A stretch of 64,000 nucleotides of DNA from Antarcticimicrobium sp033791545 (GTDB lineage: Bacteria; Pseudomonadota; Alphaproteobacteria; Rhodobacterales; Rhodobacteraceae): the NCBI GenBank assembly GCA_033791545.1, contig JASJGL010000062.1, positions 1 through 64,000 of the forward strand, written 5' to 3'. Below, in pieces: positions 7,478 to 16,875 of this stretch. The notes beneath the pieces were generated by a model. The model was not told where the DNA came from. It saw only the letters and a program-made list of their open reading frames with translations, and made no database searches. A program made the position numbers and the translations under genes. Numbering within the stretch: the stretch's first letter is position 1; the number at the start of each line of letters is the position of its first letter.

Positions 7478-9234
7478 TGTGTCAACCTCAGTTTGCGGAT
7501 CGACGAGGCGATCGAGGCGAAGGCGTCAGAGATCTCCAGCCCGTCCACGTCAAAGAAATGGCTTGAGGAACTTGCGCAATCCTCGAGCACGGCCAGCCCG
7601 TTTGACGGCGCCTCGAACCCGATGGTGAAGACCATGATGTCCTGTGCCTTGGCCGCGTCGCAGATCGCCTTGGTGCGCGTGTCCTTGGTGTTGCCGTTCA
7701 CATAGTGACCGCGGGGGCCATAGTACCATTCGTTGCGCGCGGCAGTATATCCCATGGTCGGTTCGAAAATCTCATCGGCGATCTTCCTCGGGGTTGTGAA
7801 GGCGAACAGTTCGCCCATCGTGAGCGAGATCGCCGTGCCGGGTTCGTCCGTGGTTTCGGTGCCGGATTCCACCCATCCCTCAGACTTGCACTTGCCCCTC
7901 CAGTTATAATAGGTGCAGCCCCATTCATACTTGGTCGTCTCATAGGTGCCGTTGCCATAGGGGTGGTCGGCCCATTCGTCCAACTCGTTCCAGTAATAGA
8001 TGTCCTCGAGCAGGTTCAGGTCATGGTCGCGGTCGAGAAGGTCGGGGCCGACGTTGACCGAATAGACCTCTTCCTCGGCATTCCACCAGGCACCGGTATC
8101 GCCGGTTCGATACTCGTCCGGCATATAGTATTGGCTGGTGTTTTCCCCATCGGTCATCAGCACGATGACCTTCAGCGTCTCGCCGCTTTCATAGGTTTGC
8201 GGGCGGTCAGCGAAATCTGCCGAAACCTCGCCCTCGTCGATCATTGCGCTGATCGCGGGCCGGATGCTGGGGTCAAGCAGGGCGGTGCCCCATTTCATAC
8301 CGAGGTCGATCGAGGTGTAGCCACCAGCCCAGAGATCGGAAATGAACGACTTGAGCTTGGTTGCATCCTTTTGCATGACCATCGCCTCGCGGCTGCTGTC
8401 GGGAAGACAGACCGGGTTTTTGATCAGCTCTGGCGGGCTGTTGTCGCGCCCTTCAAAGCTGCTGGTCGTGTAGTCGAAATGCATGGTCCGCTTCAGCTCG
8501 GTCTTGGTCGAAAGCGCGGCGCTGTCAAAATCGGAGGAGTCGAAGTTGACGCAATTGGAATAGTTGTGTTCCTTGGTGACGTTGAACTGGTCAAGGAAAT
8601 CGGCCGGCATCGAGACCTGTTGGGCATAGGGGATGATCGACATCGACATTTTGCCGTCTTCGGTGTTGTCGACCATCGTGTCGACGAATTCCTTTGCCGC
8701 GACCTTCAGGTTTGTCAGTTTGCTGTTGCTGTTCATCGAGCCCGAGACGTCGAGGATCAGCGAAATCTCGACGCCGTCGATGCGTTCCTCGGCCGTGCTG
8801 GCCGCCGGTGCGATCAGCGAGTCAACGCCGGACAGTTTCATGAACTGGGTCTTGTAGTTGGCAGAGGCCGTGGCGGCCACAGTCCGATAGCTCAGCCCCT
8901 CGTCAACCGTGACATTGGTAAGGTATTCGACCATCCCGGCTTTGCCCAGATAATCGCGCACAACCGATTCCGGGTCGAGTGTCTGGTCAAGGTCAGCGGC
9001 GGCCAGAACGGCGCGGTCCATCGTGTATTGCAGGCTGGAACGGTCGCGTTCGTATTGCATCAGATCGACGCCGATTCCGCCGAACATCAGGATGATCAGG
9101 AAGACATAGAGCCCGAAATAGATCAGGGAGCCGTCTTCGTCCGAGCCAAAGCGTCGGATCTGGTTAACCAAACGGCGCGCCGGATCGGGACGCTTTTCAC
9201 TGCGGATGCGCTGTCTTTGGGATCTCAAACGCAT
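7474..9234 (-). CDS. TadG-like protein with von Willebrand factor A domain
   Basis: A 586-aa envelope protein. A TadE/TadG-like membrane helix lies near residues 37-57 (GSLIYFGLYVFLIILMFGG), preceded by a basic leader. A large extracytoplasmic VWA domain follows: LDVSGSMNSNSK carries the MIDAS DxSxS motif, and VIVLMTDGENTSQ is the later MIDAS strand. Between these sits an insertion with repeated Tyr/Trp-rich and Cys-containing segments. The C terminus (DAFASIASSIRKLRLT) is the usual end for these proteins. I chose the ATG at 9234 because GTGAGG lies five bases upstream. In-frame ATGs at 9258 and 9366 lack good sites. First gene of the three-gene Tad set. Confidence 0.88.
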   Translation of the reverse strand: MRLRSQRQRIRSEKRPDPARRLVNQIRRFGSDEDGSLIYFGLYVFLIILMFGGIGVDLMQYERDRSSLQYTMDRAVLAAADLDQTLDPESVVRDYLGKAGMVEYLTNVTVDEGLSYRTVAATASANYKTQFMKLSGVDSLIAPAASTAEERIDGVEISLILDVSGSMNSNSKLTNLKVAAKEFVDTMVDNTEDGKMSMSIIPYAQQVSMPADFLDQFNVTKEHNYSNCVNFDSSDFDSAALSTKTELKRTMHFDYTTSSFEGRDNSPPELIKNPVCLPDSSREAMVMQKDATKLKSFISDLWAGGYTSIDLGMKWGTALLDPSIRPAISAMIDEGEVSADFADRPQTYESGETLKVIVLMTDGENTSQYYMPDEYRTGDTGAWWNAEEEVYSVNVGPDLLDRDHDLNLLEDIYYWNELDEWADHPYGNGTYETTKYEWGCTYYNWRGKCKSEGWVESGTETTDEPGTAISLTMGELFAFTTPRKIADEIFEPTMGYTAARNEWYYGPRGHYVNGNTKDTRTKAICDAAKAQDIMVFTIGFEAPSNGLAVLEDCASSSSHFFDVDGLEISDAFASIASSIRKLRLTQ

Positions 9235-9555
9235 TGGAACCTCACTCAGACTGTTGTGCATGCCGGGGGGGCCCTGACGCATGTCTCCAAGGCTGTTTTT
9301 GCCAGTGGAACATGGCCTAAGTGCGGCAAATGCAGGCCTTTTCGCGAAAATATGGCCAAATTTCACCGATTTTGACGGTTCGGGCTGTTTTCCCCGCTGC
9401 CGGCCTTCAGGTGTGCATTCTGCTTTCGAAGGCGGCTGTGAAGATTGATGTGATTAAAAAGGTCGCAGCTTGTGAACGAAGATCCTAGGCTGCCTCAAGA
9501 CCCGCCCGAACCGGCGAGTCGTGGTAACCAGGTTAGACGGCAGGGAGAGATGTTC
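9235..9555. other. Divergent intergenic region, Tad set / glutamate dehydrogenase
   Basis: About 320 bases between the start codons of the VWA-domain gene and glutamate dehydrogenase. No convincing gene or RNA was seen. It must hold both divergent promoters, but no clean -35/-10 pair could be assigned. AT-richer stretches occur around 9440-9465. Confidence 0.5.
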
Positions 9556-10983
9556 ATGGTCCGACAGGAACCGAGTTTTCGCGAAAGTGTTGATCTGATG
9601 TTCAACAGGGCGGCGGCGATCATGGACCTGCCGCCGGGGCTTGAGGAAAAGATCCGCGTCTGCAACGCGACCTATACGGTTCGCTTCGGCGTGCGTCTGC
9701 GCGGCCAGATCCAGACCTTTACCGGGTACCGGTCGGTGCATTCGGAACATATGGAGCCGGTCAAGGGCGGCATCCGCTATGCGCTGGCGGTGAATCAGGA
9801 CGAGGTCGAGGCGCTGGCGGCACTGATGACTTATAAATGCGCCTTGGTGGATGCGCCCTTTGGCGGCTCCAAGGGCGGGCTGTGCATCGATCCGCGCCAG
9901 TATGAGGAGCACGAGCTGGAGCTGATCACCCGTCGCTTTGCCTATGAACTGGCCAAGCGCGATCTGATCAACCCGTCCCAGAACGTGCCCGCCCCCGATA
10001 TGGGCACCGGCGAGCGCGAGATGGCCTGGATTGCGGATCAATATGCGCGGATGAACACCACCGACATCAACGCCCGCGCCTGTGTCACCGGCAAGCCGCT
10101 GAATGCCGGCGGTATTGCCGGGCGGGTCGAGGCGACCGGACGCGGGGTGCAATATGCCCTGCGCGAGTTCTTCCGCGATCCGCGCGACGTGGCAAAGGCC
10201 GGGCTGTCCGGCGGGCTCGACGGCAAGCGGATGATCGTGCAGGGGTTGGGCAATGTGGGCTATCACGCGGCCAAGTTCCTGTCGCAGGAAGACGGCGCGC
10301 GCATCACCGCCATCATCGAACATGACGGCGCGCTTTGTGATGACAGCGGCCTGGATGTGGAGGCGGTGCATCATTGGATCGCGCGCCATGGCGGGGTCAC
10401 CGGATTTCCCGATGCCACCCATATCCCCGAGGGGGCTGCGGTGTTGGAAAACGAGTGCGACATCCTGATCCCGGCGGCGCTGGAGGCGGTGATCAACCTG
10501 TCCAACGCCCATCGAATCAAGGCGCCGCTGATCATCGAGGCTGCCAACGGGCCGGTGACGGCGGGGGCGGATGAAATCCTGCGCGACAAGGGGGTGGTGA
10601 TCATTCCCGACATGTATGCCAACGCGGGCGGGGTGACGGTGTCCTATTTCGAATGGGTCAAGAACCTGTCCCATATCCGGTTTGGCCGGATGCAGCGCCG
10701 CCAGGAAGAGTCGCGCCACCAGCTGGTGGTGGAGCAGCTTGAATCCCTGAGCGATGCGCTGGGCAAGACCTGGTCGCCCAGCCCGGATTTCAAACAGCGA
10801 TACCTGCGCGGCGCCGATGAGCTGGAGCTGGTGCGCTCGGGGTTGGATGACACCATGCGCAATGCCTATCAAGCCATGCGCGAGGTCTGGCATGACCGCG
10901 CCGACGTGACGGATCTGCGCACCGCCGCCTATCTGGTGAGCATCGGCAAGGTGGCGGCCAGCTACCGCGCCAAGGGGCTTTGA
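9556..10983 (+). CDS. Glutamate dehydrogenase (Glu/Leu/Phe/Val family)
   Basis: This enzyme interconverts L-glutamate and 2-oxoglutarate plus ammonium, with NAD(P) in the cytoplasm. It is 475 aa from the ATG at 9556. The substrate domain contains PVKGGIRY and APFGGSKGGL, with the family catalytic lysine. The dinucleotide-binding domain has VQGLGNVGYHAA. The in-frame ATG at 9550 and a more distant start at 9472 are alternatives. The GGGAG site at about 9541-9545 favours 9550 or 9556. A clear intrinsic terminator follows. It is a single-gene unit upstream of the sarcosine oxidase genes, and the nitrogen/C1 link is inferred. Confidence 0.93.
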   Translation: MVRQEPSFRESVDLMFNRAAAIMDLPPGLEEKIRVCNATYTVRFGVRLRGQIQTFTGYRSVHSEHMEPVKGGIRYALAVNQDEVEALAALMTYKCALVDAPFGGSKGGLCIDPRQYEEHELELITRRFAYELAKRDLINPSQNVPAPDMGTGEREMAWIADQYARMNTTDINARACVTGKPLNAGGIAGRVEATGRGVQYALREFFRDPRDVAKAGLSGGLDGKRMIVQGLGNVGYHAAKFLSQEDGARITAIIEHDGALCDDSGLDVEAVHHWIARHGGVTGFPDATHIPEGAAVLENECDILIPAALEAVINLSNAHRIKAPLIIEAANGPVTAGADEILRDKGVVIIPDMYANAGGVTVSYFEWVKNLSHIRFGRMQRRQEESRHQLVVEQLESLSDALGKTWSPSPDFKQRYLRGADELELVRSGLDDTMRNAYQAMREVWHDRADVTDLRTAAYLVSIGKVAASYRAKGL

Positions 10984-11005
10984 TCCGCAAGGCATGACGG
11001 TTCAG

Positions 11006-11039
11006 ACGGCGCCGGAACAGGGAGTTTCGGCGCCGTTTT
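11006..11039 (+). terminator. Intrinsic terminator of glutamate dehydrogenase
   Basis: The 9-bp stem ACGGCGCCG / CGGCGCCGT (11006-11014 and 11028-11036), with a loop of about 13 bases, is followed by a TTTT run, 22 bases past the stop codon. Confidence 0.8.
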
Positions 11040-11204
11040 GTACACTCTGGCACCGGCATCGCCCGGCAGACCGGAGAACTTGGACGCGCCTGTCGCGGAG
11101 GATCTTTCCGATGTCGCGTTTGCGGGGCTGGTGCCGCGGCGCGCTGATGCTAGTCTCGACCCGATCCGGTGCGCCGCCATGCGCCGGGCTGGCAGGAGGT
11201 CGAG

Positions 11205-12458
11205 ATGCGATTTTCAGGGCTGCGTATCCTCAAGGAGGGGCTGACCGGCAACAAGGGCTGGACCGCCCATTGGCGCGATCCGGAGCCGAAACCGGCCTAT
11301 GACATCGTTATTATCGGGGGCGGCGGCCACGGTCTTGCCACGGCCTATTATCTGGCGCGGGTCCATGGGCTGCGCAATGTGGCGGTGCTGGAAAAAGGCT
11401 ATCTCGGCGGCGGCAATATCGGGCGCAACACCACCATCGTGCGGGCCAACTACGGGTTGCCGGGAAACTCCGAGTTCTATTCGCATTCCCTTTCCCTGTG
11501 GGAAGGTCTGGAACAGGAGCTGAATTTCAACGTGATGCAGTCGCAGCGCGGGGTTTTAAACCTGTTTCATTCCGACGGCCAACGCGATGCCTATGTGCGG
11601 CGCGGCAATGCGATGGTGAATCAGGGCGACGACGCGATCCTGCTGGATCGTGCGGGGCTGCGCAAACGCGTGCCCTATCTCGATTTCGACAATGGGCGGT
11701 TCCCGGTTCAGGGCGCGCTGTATCACCCGCGCGGCGGCACCGCGCGCCATGACGCGGTGGCCTGGGGCTTTGCCCGCGGGGCGGATCGCCGGGGCGTCGA
11801 TCTGATCCAGAACTGCGAGGTGACGGGGATCGACGTGGAAAACGGCGCCGTGACCGGGGTGCAGACCAGCCGCGGCGAGATCCGGGCGAAGAAGGTCGGA
11901 ATCGTGGTGGCGGGCCGGTCAAGCCAGGTGGCGGCAATGGCGGGGATGCGATTGCCGATCGAGAGCCATGTGTTGCAGGCCTTTGTTACCGAGGGGCTGA
12001 AGCCGGTGATCGACACGGTGGTGACCTATGGCATGGGGCATTTCTATATCAGCCAGTCGGACAAGGGCGGGCTGGTCTTTGGCGGCGATATCGACATGTA
12101 CGCCTCTTATGCCGCGCGGGGGAACCTGCCGGCGGTCGAGCATGTGATGGAGGCGGGGATGGCCTTGATGCCGATGATCGGCAAGGCGCGTGTGCTGCGC
12201 AGTTGGGGCGGCATCATGGATATGTCGCCCGATGGCTCGCCGATCATCGACAAGACGGGGATTGACGGGCTCTATCTGAATTGTGGCTGGTGCTATGGCG
12301 GGTTCAAGGCGGTGCCGGGCTCGGGCGATTGTTTTGCCCATCTGATGGCGACCGGGCGCCCGCATCCGGCAGCCGAGCGGTTTCGGCTGGATCGGTTCCG
12401 CACCGGGGTCGGGATCATGGACGAAGAGGGCACCGGGGCGCAGCATAATCTGCACTGA
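11205..12458 (+). CDS. soxB: Sarcosine oxidase beta subunit (FAD-binding)
   Basis: Beta subunit of heterotetrameric sarcosine oxidase, which oxidatively demethylates sarcosine to glycine and passes the methyl group to tetrahydrofolate. It is 417 aa, the normal size. The FAD Rossmann motif IVIIGGGGHGLATAYYLA lies near residues 34-51, and GGNIGRNTTIVRANY is characteristic of SoxB, where covalent flavin attachment occurs. The C-terminal GLYLNCGWCYGGFKAVPGSG completes the substrate domain. The ATG at 11205 is preceded by a perfect AGGAGGT site. It starts a soxB-soxD-soxA-soxG operon. A 78-base gap to soxD carries a dispersed repeat. Confidence 0.96.
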   Translation: MRFSGLRILKEGLTGNKGWTAHWRDPEPKPAYDIVIIGGGGHGLATAYYLARVHGLRNVAVLEKGYLGGGNIGRNTTIVRANYGLPGNSEFYSHSLSLWEGLEQELNFNVMQSQRGVLNLFHSDGQRDAYVRRGNAMVNQGDDAILLDRAGLRKRVPYLDFDNGRFPVQGALYHPRGGTARHDAVAWGFARGADRRGVDLIQNCEVTGIDVENGAVTGVQTSRGEIRAKKVGIVVAGRSSQVAAMAGMRLPIESHVLQAFVTEGLKPVIDTVVTYGMGHFYISQSDKGGLVFGGDIDMYASYAARGNLPAVEHVMEAGMALMPMIGKARVLRSWGGIMDMSPDGSPIIDKTGIDGLYLNCGWCYGGFKAVPGSGDCFAHLMATGRPHPAAERFRLDRFRTGVGIMDEEGTGAQHNLH

Positions 12459-12482
12459 GGCGCGGGCGGTGAGGTCGGATAT

Positions 12483-12506
12483 GAGTATTTATACCAAGAA
12501 GAAGCC
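12483..12506 (+). repeat. Dispersed intergenic repeat, subtype A copy 1
   Basis: GAGTATTTATACCAAGAAG lies in the soxB-soxD gap. It is nearly identical to copies at 24392-24414 (minus) and 33060-33082, and related to the subtype B copies near 38809 and 41338. Confidence 0.65.
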
Positions 12507-12536
12507 GGAACGGGTGCAGACACAGGGGCGGGCACG

Positions 12537-12800
12537 ATGAGGATCACCTGTCCACTGTGCGGCGCGCGTGATCGCCGGGAGTTCTATTATCGCGGCGCGG
12601 CGCTGGCGCTGGAGCGGCCCGCGCCCGATGCGGGCGAGCAGGCATGGGACGACTATCTGTTCCTGCGCGAGAACCCGGCGGGCGAGACGCGCGATCTTTG
12701 GTATCACGCAAATGGCTGCGGGGCGTGGCTGGTGGTGCGGCGCGACACGCGCAGCCATGCGGTGCTGGAGGTGCGTCTGGCCGGGGAGGGGGCGCAATGA
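12537..12800 (+). CDS. soxD: Sarcosine oxidase delta subunit
   Basis: Small zinc-binding subunit (87 aa) of tetrameric sarcosine oxidase. Zinc ligands known for the family are all present: Cys5 and Cys8 (TCPLCG), His57 and Cys61 (YHANGC). The short protein ends with a beta-rich segment (LVVRRDTRSHAVLEV). Its TGA overlaps the ATG of soxA (ATGA), implying coupled translation. The ribosome site is modest (GGGGCGGG). Confidence 0.95.
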   Translation: MRITCPLCGARDRREFYYRGAALALERPAPDAGEQAWDDYLFLRENPAGETRDLWYHANGCGAWLVVRRDTRSHAVLEVRLAGEGAQ

Positions 12801-15727
12801 GGGTTGCAGGCAAGGGGCTGCTGGATCGTTCGCGCTCGGTCCCGTTCCGGTTTGACGGGGTGCGCTATGCTGGGCTGGAGGGCGATACGCTGGCCTCGGC
12901 GCTGTTGGCCAATGGGGTGCGGCTGCTGGGGCGATCGTTCAAGTATCATCGTCCGCGCGGCATTCTGACGGCGGGCAGCGAAGAGCCCAATGCGCTGGTC
13001 ACGGTGGGGCGCGGCGGGCGGCAGACGCCGAACGCGCGCGCCACGGTGCAGGAGATATACGAGGGGCTGGAGGCACGCAGCCAGAACGCCTGGCCGTCGC
13101 TGAAATATGATCTGCTCAGCGTGAACTCTCTGGCCGCGCCGTTCCTTGGTGCGGGGTTTTATTACAAGACCTTCATGTGGCCCAAGGCGTTTTGGGAAAA
13201 ACTGTATGAGCCCGCGATCCGTCGCGCCGCCGGCTTGGGGGCGTTGTCCGGGCTGCCGGACGCGGATCGCTATGAACGCGCCTATGCGTTCTGTGATCTG
13301 CTGGTGATCGGGGCCGGTCCCGCCGGGCTGATGGCGGCTTTGGTGGCCGGGCGGGCCGGGGCGGATGTGATCCTTGCGGATGAGGACATGCGCATGGGCG
13401 GCCGGCTGTTGGCGGAAACGCAGCAGATTGAGGGCCGGTCGGGGCCAGACTGGGCGGGCGAGGTTTTGGCCGAACTGGCGACGATGGAGAACGTGCGGCT
13501 GATGCCCCGCACCACTGTTGCCGGGGCCTATGATCAGGGCACATTCGCGGCGCTGGAGCGGGTGGGGCATCACCGGGCGCGGGCCGAGGGGCTGGCGTTG
13601 GAGTGTTTCTGGCGCATCGTGGCCAAGCGCAGCGTGCTGGCGGCGGGGGCGTTGGAGCGCCCGATCGCCTTTGCCGACAACGACCGGCCCGGGATCATGA
13701 TGGCGGGCGCGGTGCGCGCCTATCTCAATCGCTGGGGGGTCTGCCCGGGGCGGGCGGTCACGGTGTTTGCCAACACTGACGACGCGCACCGAACGGCGCG
13801 CGATCTGGTCGCGGCGGGCGTCGATGTGGTGGCGGTGATTGACAGCCGGGCGGAGGCGCCGGGTTCGGACCTGTTCGAGGTCCATCGCGGTGCGCAGGTG
13901 GTCGGAACCTCTGGTCGGCTGGGGCTGGAGGCGATCCGCATTCGCACAGGCGCGGGCGAGCGTCGGGTTGAAACCGATTGTCTGGCGGTCTCGGGCGGCT
14001 GGAACCCCTCGGTGCATCTGAGCTGTCACATGAACGGTCGGCCGACATGGCGCGAGGACATCGCGTCCTTTGTGCCCACGCCCGGGGCGGTGCCGGGGAT
14101 GGTCGCGGCGGGGGCCTGCAACGGCGCGTTTTCGACGCTGGCCTGCCTGCGCGAGGGGGCCGAGGCCGCGCGTGCGGCGCTGGCCGACTTGGGGCGGTCT
14201 GTGCCGCCGCTGGATCTGCCCGCGACGGAGGATGAGCCCTATCGCATTACCCCGCTTTGGGCGGTGGCGGGCAAGGGGCGCGCCTGGCTGGATTTCCAGA
14301 ACGACGTGACGGTGAAGGATGTGAAGCAGGCGGCGGCGGAGAATTACCGCTCGGTCGAGCATATGAAGCGCTATACCACCCAAGGCATGGCCACGGATCA
14401 GGGCAAGATCTCCAACGTGGCGGCGCTGGCGGTGCTGGCGGATGCCACCGGGCGCGGCATTCCTGAGACCGGGACCACCACGTTCCGGCCGCCCTATTCC
14501 CCGATTGCCATCGCGGCGCTGGGCGCGGGCGGGCAGGGCAAGGGGTTCGCCCCCGAACGCTTTACCACCAGCCATAAGGCCAGCACCGAGCGTGGCGCGC
14601 CGATGATCGAGGCGGGTTTGTGGTATCGGCCCAGCACTTTCCCGGCCCCGGGGGAAAAGAACTGGCGGCAGAGTTGCGATCGCGAGGTGCGGATGGTGCG
14701 CGAGGCGGTGGGGATCTGTGATGTCTCGACGCTGGGCAAAATCGACATTCAGGGGCCGGATGCGGCGCGGTTTCTCGATTTCGTCTATACCAACATGTTC
14801 AGCACGCTGAAGGTGGGGCGGGTGCGCTATGGGCTGATGCTGCGCGAGGATGGCACGGTGATGGATGACGGCACCACCGCGCGGCTGGGGGAGCACCATT
14901 TCTTGATGACCACCACGACGGCGGCTGCGGGCGATGTGATGCGGCATCTTGATTTCGTCAGCCAGGGGCTGCGGCCGGACTGGGATGTGCGGTTCACCTC
15001 GGTCACTGAACAGTGGGCGCAATTCGCCGTGGCCGGGCCGAAAGCGCGGGCGCTGTTGAATGGGCTGTTGGATGTGCCGTTGGAGGCGGGCGACTGGCCC
15101 TTCATGGCCTGTGGGCCGGTGCGGGTGCTGGGGGTCGCGGGGCGGTTGTTCCGGATCTCGTTCTCGGGCGAGCAGGCCTATGAATTGGCGGTGCCGGCGC
15201 GCTATGGCGACAGCCTGTTCCGGGCGCTGGTGGCCCGCGCCGAGGGGCTCGGCGGCGGCGGCTATGGGATGGAGGCGTTGAACGTGCTGCGGCTTGAAAA
15301 GGGCTTCATCACCCATGCCGAGATCCACGGGCGCGTCACCGCCTATGACATTGGCATGGGGCGGATGGTGTCGGCGCAAAAGGACTGTATCGGCAAGACC
15401 ATGAGCCAGCGGCCCGGGCTGATGGAGGCTGATCGCGAGCGGTTGGTGGGGCTGAAGCCGGTGGGCGCGGTCAAGCTGATCACCGCCGGCGCGCATCTGT
15501 TCGCGAAGGGGGCAGAGCCGGTGCGCGAAAACGATCAGGGCTATGTCACCTCGGCGGCCTATTCCCCGACAGTTGGGCGTGTGGTGGCGTTGGGGTTCCT
15601 GCGGCGCGGACCCGAGCGGTTGGGCGAGGTGGTGAAGATGGTCGATCACCTGCGCGGGGTCGAGACGCTGTGCGAGGTGGTCGATCCGGTGGTCTTCGAT
15701 CCCGAGGGAGGGAGGATGCGTGGCTGA
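12797..15727 (+). CDS. soxA: Sarcosine oxidase alpha subunit
   Basis: Large subunit (976 aa), carrying NAD+ and the folate site where the iminium intermediate is converted to 5,10-methylene-THF. The N-terminal domain resembles a 2Fe-2S ferredoxin-like fold (GDTLASALLANGVRLLGRSFKYHRPRG split over residues 25-60). The NAD-binding Rossmann motif DLLVIGAGPAGLMAALVAGR is near 170. An FAD/NAD region follows, with the C-terminal aminomethyltransferase (GcvT-like) domain from about residue 600 (FLDFVYTNMFSTLKVGRVRYG begins near 655). ATGA overlap with soxD upstream and 8-base overlap with soxG downstream. Length and domain order are typical. Confidence 0.96.
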   Translation: MRVAGKGLLDRSRSVPFRFDGVRYAGLEGDTLASALLANGVRLLGRSFKYHRPRGILTAGSEEPNALVTVGRGGRQTPNARATVQEIYEGLEARSQNAWPSLKYDLLSVNSLAAPFLGAGFYYKTFMWPKAFWEKLYEPAIRRAAGLGALSGLPDADRYERAYAFCDLLVIGAGPAGLMAALVAGRAGADVILADEDMRMGGRLLAETQQIEGRSGPDWAGEVLAELATMENVRLMPRTTVAGAYDQGTFAALERVGHHRARAEGLALECFWRIVAKRSVLAAGALERPIAFADNDRPGIMMAGAVRAYLNRWGVCPGRAVTVFANTDDAHRTARDLVAAGVDVVAVIDSRAEAPGSDLFEVHRGAQVVGTSGRLGLEAIRIRTGAGERRVETDCLAVSGGWNPSVHLSCHMNGRPTWREDIASFVPTPGAVPGMVAAGACNGAFSTLACLREGAEAARAALADLGRSVPPLDLPATEDEPYRITPLWAVAGKGRAWLDFQNDVTVKDVKQAAAENYRSVEHMKRYTTQGMATDQGKISNVAALAVLADATGRGIPETGTTTFRPPYSPIAIAALGAGGQGKGFAPERFTTSHKASTERGAPMIEAGLWYRPSTFPAPGEKNWRQSCDREVRMVREAVGICDVSTLGKIDIQGPDAARFLDFVYTNMFSTLKVGRVRYGLMLREDGTVMDDGTTARLGEHHFLMTTTTAAAGDVMRHLDFVSQGLRPDWDVRFTSVTEQWAQFAVAGPKARALLNGLLDVPLEAGDWPFMACGPVRVLGVAGRLFRISFSGEQAYELAVPARYGDSLFRALVARAEGLGGGGYGMEALNVLRLEKGFITHAEIHGRVTAYDIGMGRMVSAQKDCIGKTMSQRPGLMEADRERLVGLKPVGAVKLITAGAHLFAKGAEPVRENDQGYVTSAAYSPTVGRVVALGFLRRGPERLGEVVKMVDHLRGVETLCEVVDPVVFDPEGGRMRG

Positions 15728-16265
15728 ACTGAGAGCAAATTCCCCCTGTGCGGGGGCGCTGCCGCTGGTGATCGGATCGGTCACGGTGCGCGAGGAAGAT
15801 CCGGGCGTGATCACCGCGCTGCTGCCCTATCGCGGGCGAGAGGCGGCGCTGTCGGCGGCGTTGAAGGCGGCGCATGGCATGGCGTTTCCGGCCCCCAACC
15901 GCACCACCGGCAAGGCGGGGGCGCGGGCGATCTGGGCCGGGCGCGATCAGGCGCTGTTGCTGGGGCCTGTGCCCGATTCGGCGCTGTCCGAACATGCGGC
16001 GCTGAGCGATCACAGCGATGGCTGGGCGGCGGTTCGGCTGGAGGGCGCGGGGGCCGAGGCGGTGCTGGCGCGGCTGGTGCCGGTCGATCTGCGCGCGCAG
16101 GTGTTCAAGCGCGGACATACGGTGCGCAGCCAAGTGCAGCATATGGCGGGGTCGATCACGCGGGTGGGCGAGCGCGCCTTTCTGATCCTGGTGTCGCGCT
16201 CGATGGCGGTGACGCTGGTGCACGATTTGAAAACGGCGATGGAAGCGGTCGCCGCGCGCGGGTAG
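15720..16265 (+). CDS. soxG: Sarcosine oxidase gamma subunit
   Basis: A 181-aa subunit of tetrameric sarcosine oxidase, belonging to the same fold as the aminomethyltransferase C-terminal part. It interacts with the alpha subunit. It begins with GTG inside the end of soxA (overlap of eight bases), so it is translationally coupled. Recognisable segments are FPAPNRTTGKAGARAIW and VPVDLRAQVFKRGHTVRSQVQHM. It is the last gene of the operon. Sequence conservation in this subunit is low, so the call also rests on position. Confidence 0.93.
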   Translation: MAELRANSPCAGALPLVIGSVTVREEDPGVITALLPYRGREAALSAALKAAHGMAFPAPNRTTGKAGARAIWAGRDQALLLGPVPDSALSEHAALSDHSDGWAAVRLEGAGAEAVLARLVPVDLRAQVFKRGHTVRSQVQHMAGSITRVGERAFLILVSRSMAVTLVHDLKTAMEAVAARG

Positions 16266-16302
16266 GGTGGGCGCAAATGAGACTCGCTTCTGGAGCTGCC
16301 CG

Positions 16303-16641
16303 ATGTTGATCCGACTGACCCTTGCCGCTGCCCTTCTGACCACGCCCGCATTTGCCGCCGAGGGCAAGCAGGAGGCCTGCCGCCATGAGGGGCAGGTGAT
16401 GGCGGCGGTGCAAAAGGCGCGGCAGGACCGGGTGGCAAAGACCAAGGTAGCTGAACATATCGCCGCGAGCGAGCCAACCTGGCCGGACAACTATAGCGCC
16501 GCGATTCCGCAGATGGTCGACTATGTGTTCCAGATGAAGAAACGCGATCTGAAAGAGAATGATTTCGGCGCGCTGTGGGAACAGCAATGCCTGCAAACAT
16601 GGGACCAGCGTCAGGACATGCTCAAGGCGATGCAGGACTAA
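16303..16641 (+). CDS. Small exported protein, unknown function
   Basis: A 112-aa protein with a clear Sec signal peptide (MLIRLTLAAALLTTPAFAAE, cleavage after AFA). Two cysteines in the mature part (near residues 24 and 98) could form a disulfide. The remainder is helical and charged. GGAG lies eight bases before the ATG. It follows soxG by 37 bases but has no evident sarcosine link. A more upstream start at 16267 would hide the signal peptide. No family recognised. Confidence 0.78.
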   Translation: MLIRLTLAAALLTTPAFAAEGKQEACRHEGQVMAAVQKARQDRVAKTKVAEHIAASEPTWPDNYSAAIPQMVDYVFQMKKRDLKENDFGALWEQQCLQTWDQRQDMLKAMQD

Positions 16642-16839
16642 GCGCGATCACTGAAAGATCACAGTAATATCGCCGTGCGGCGATGGGTGCGGGCTGGCGC
16701 ACACAACAGGTGCAGACGTAACAGGTGATCGCGTGATTGCCGCCGCCTTCCGTTACCCCGCCCCTTGTCGCCGCAGGGCGAGGCACCGATCGGACCGCGT
16801 GCCTGTGCGGCTTGACGCCGAGATGGCGACGTCTGGCTC

Positions 16840-16868
16840 TGGACAGGCTTCCTTAATACGAGGATAAT
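16840..16868 (+). promoter_or_regulatory. Sigma-70-type promoter for dnaG
   Basis: TGGACA (16840-16845), a 17-base spacer and GATAAT (16863-16868) each differ by one base from consensus. Initiation about seven bases after the -10 would fall at or next to the dnaG ATG (16876), so the transcript may be leaderless. Confidence 0.65.
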
Positions 16869-16875
16869 TCGACCT

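Noticed and set aside
7705..9375. Long plus-strand frame opposite the VWA-domain gene
   Set aside because: Mirror frame of a gene with clear VWA and TadE features. No ribosome site or recognisable motif.
9454..10995. Minus-strand frame opposite glutamate dehydrogenase
   Set aside because: Antisense to a conserved enzyme; composition is His/Gln/Arg/Pro-rich without domains.
12704..15814. A 1036-codon minus-strand frame opposite soxA
   Set aside because: It only reflects codon bias of soxA; the translation is rich in His/Arg/Gln/Pro with no folded-domain pattern.
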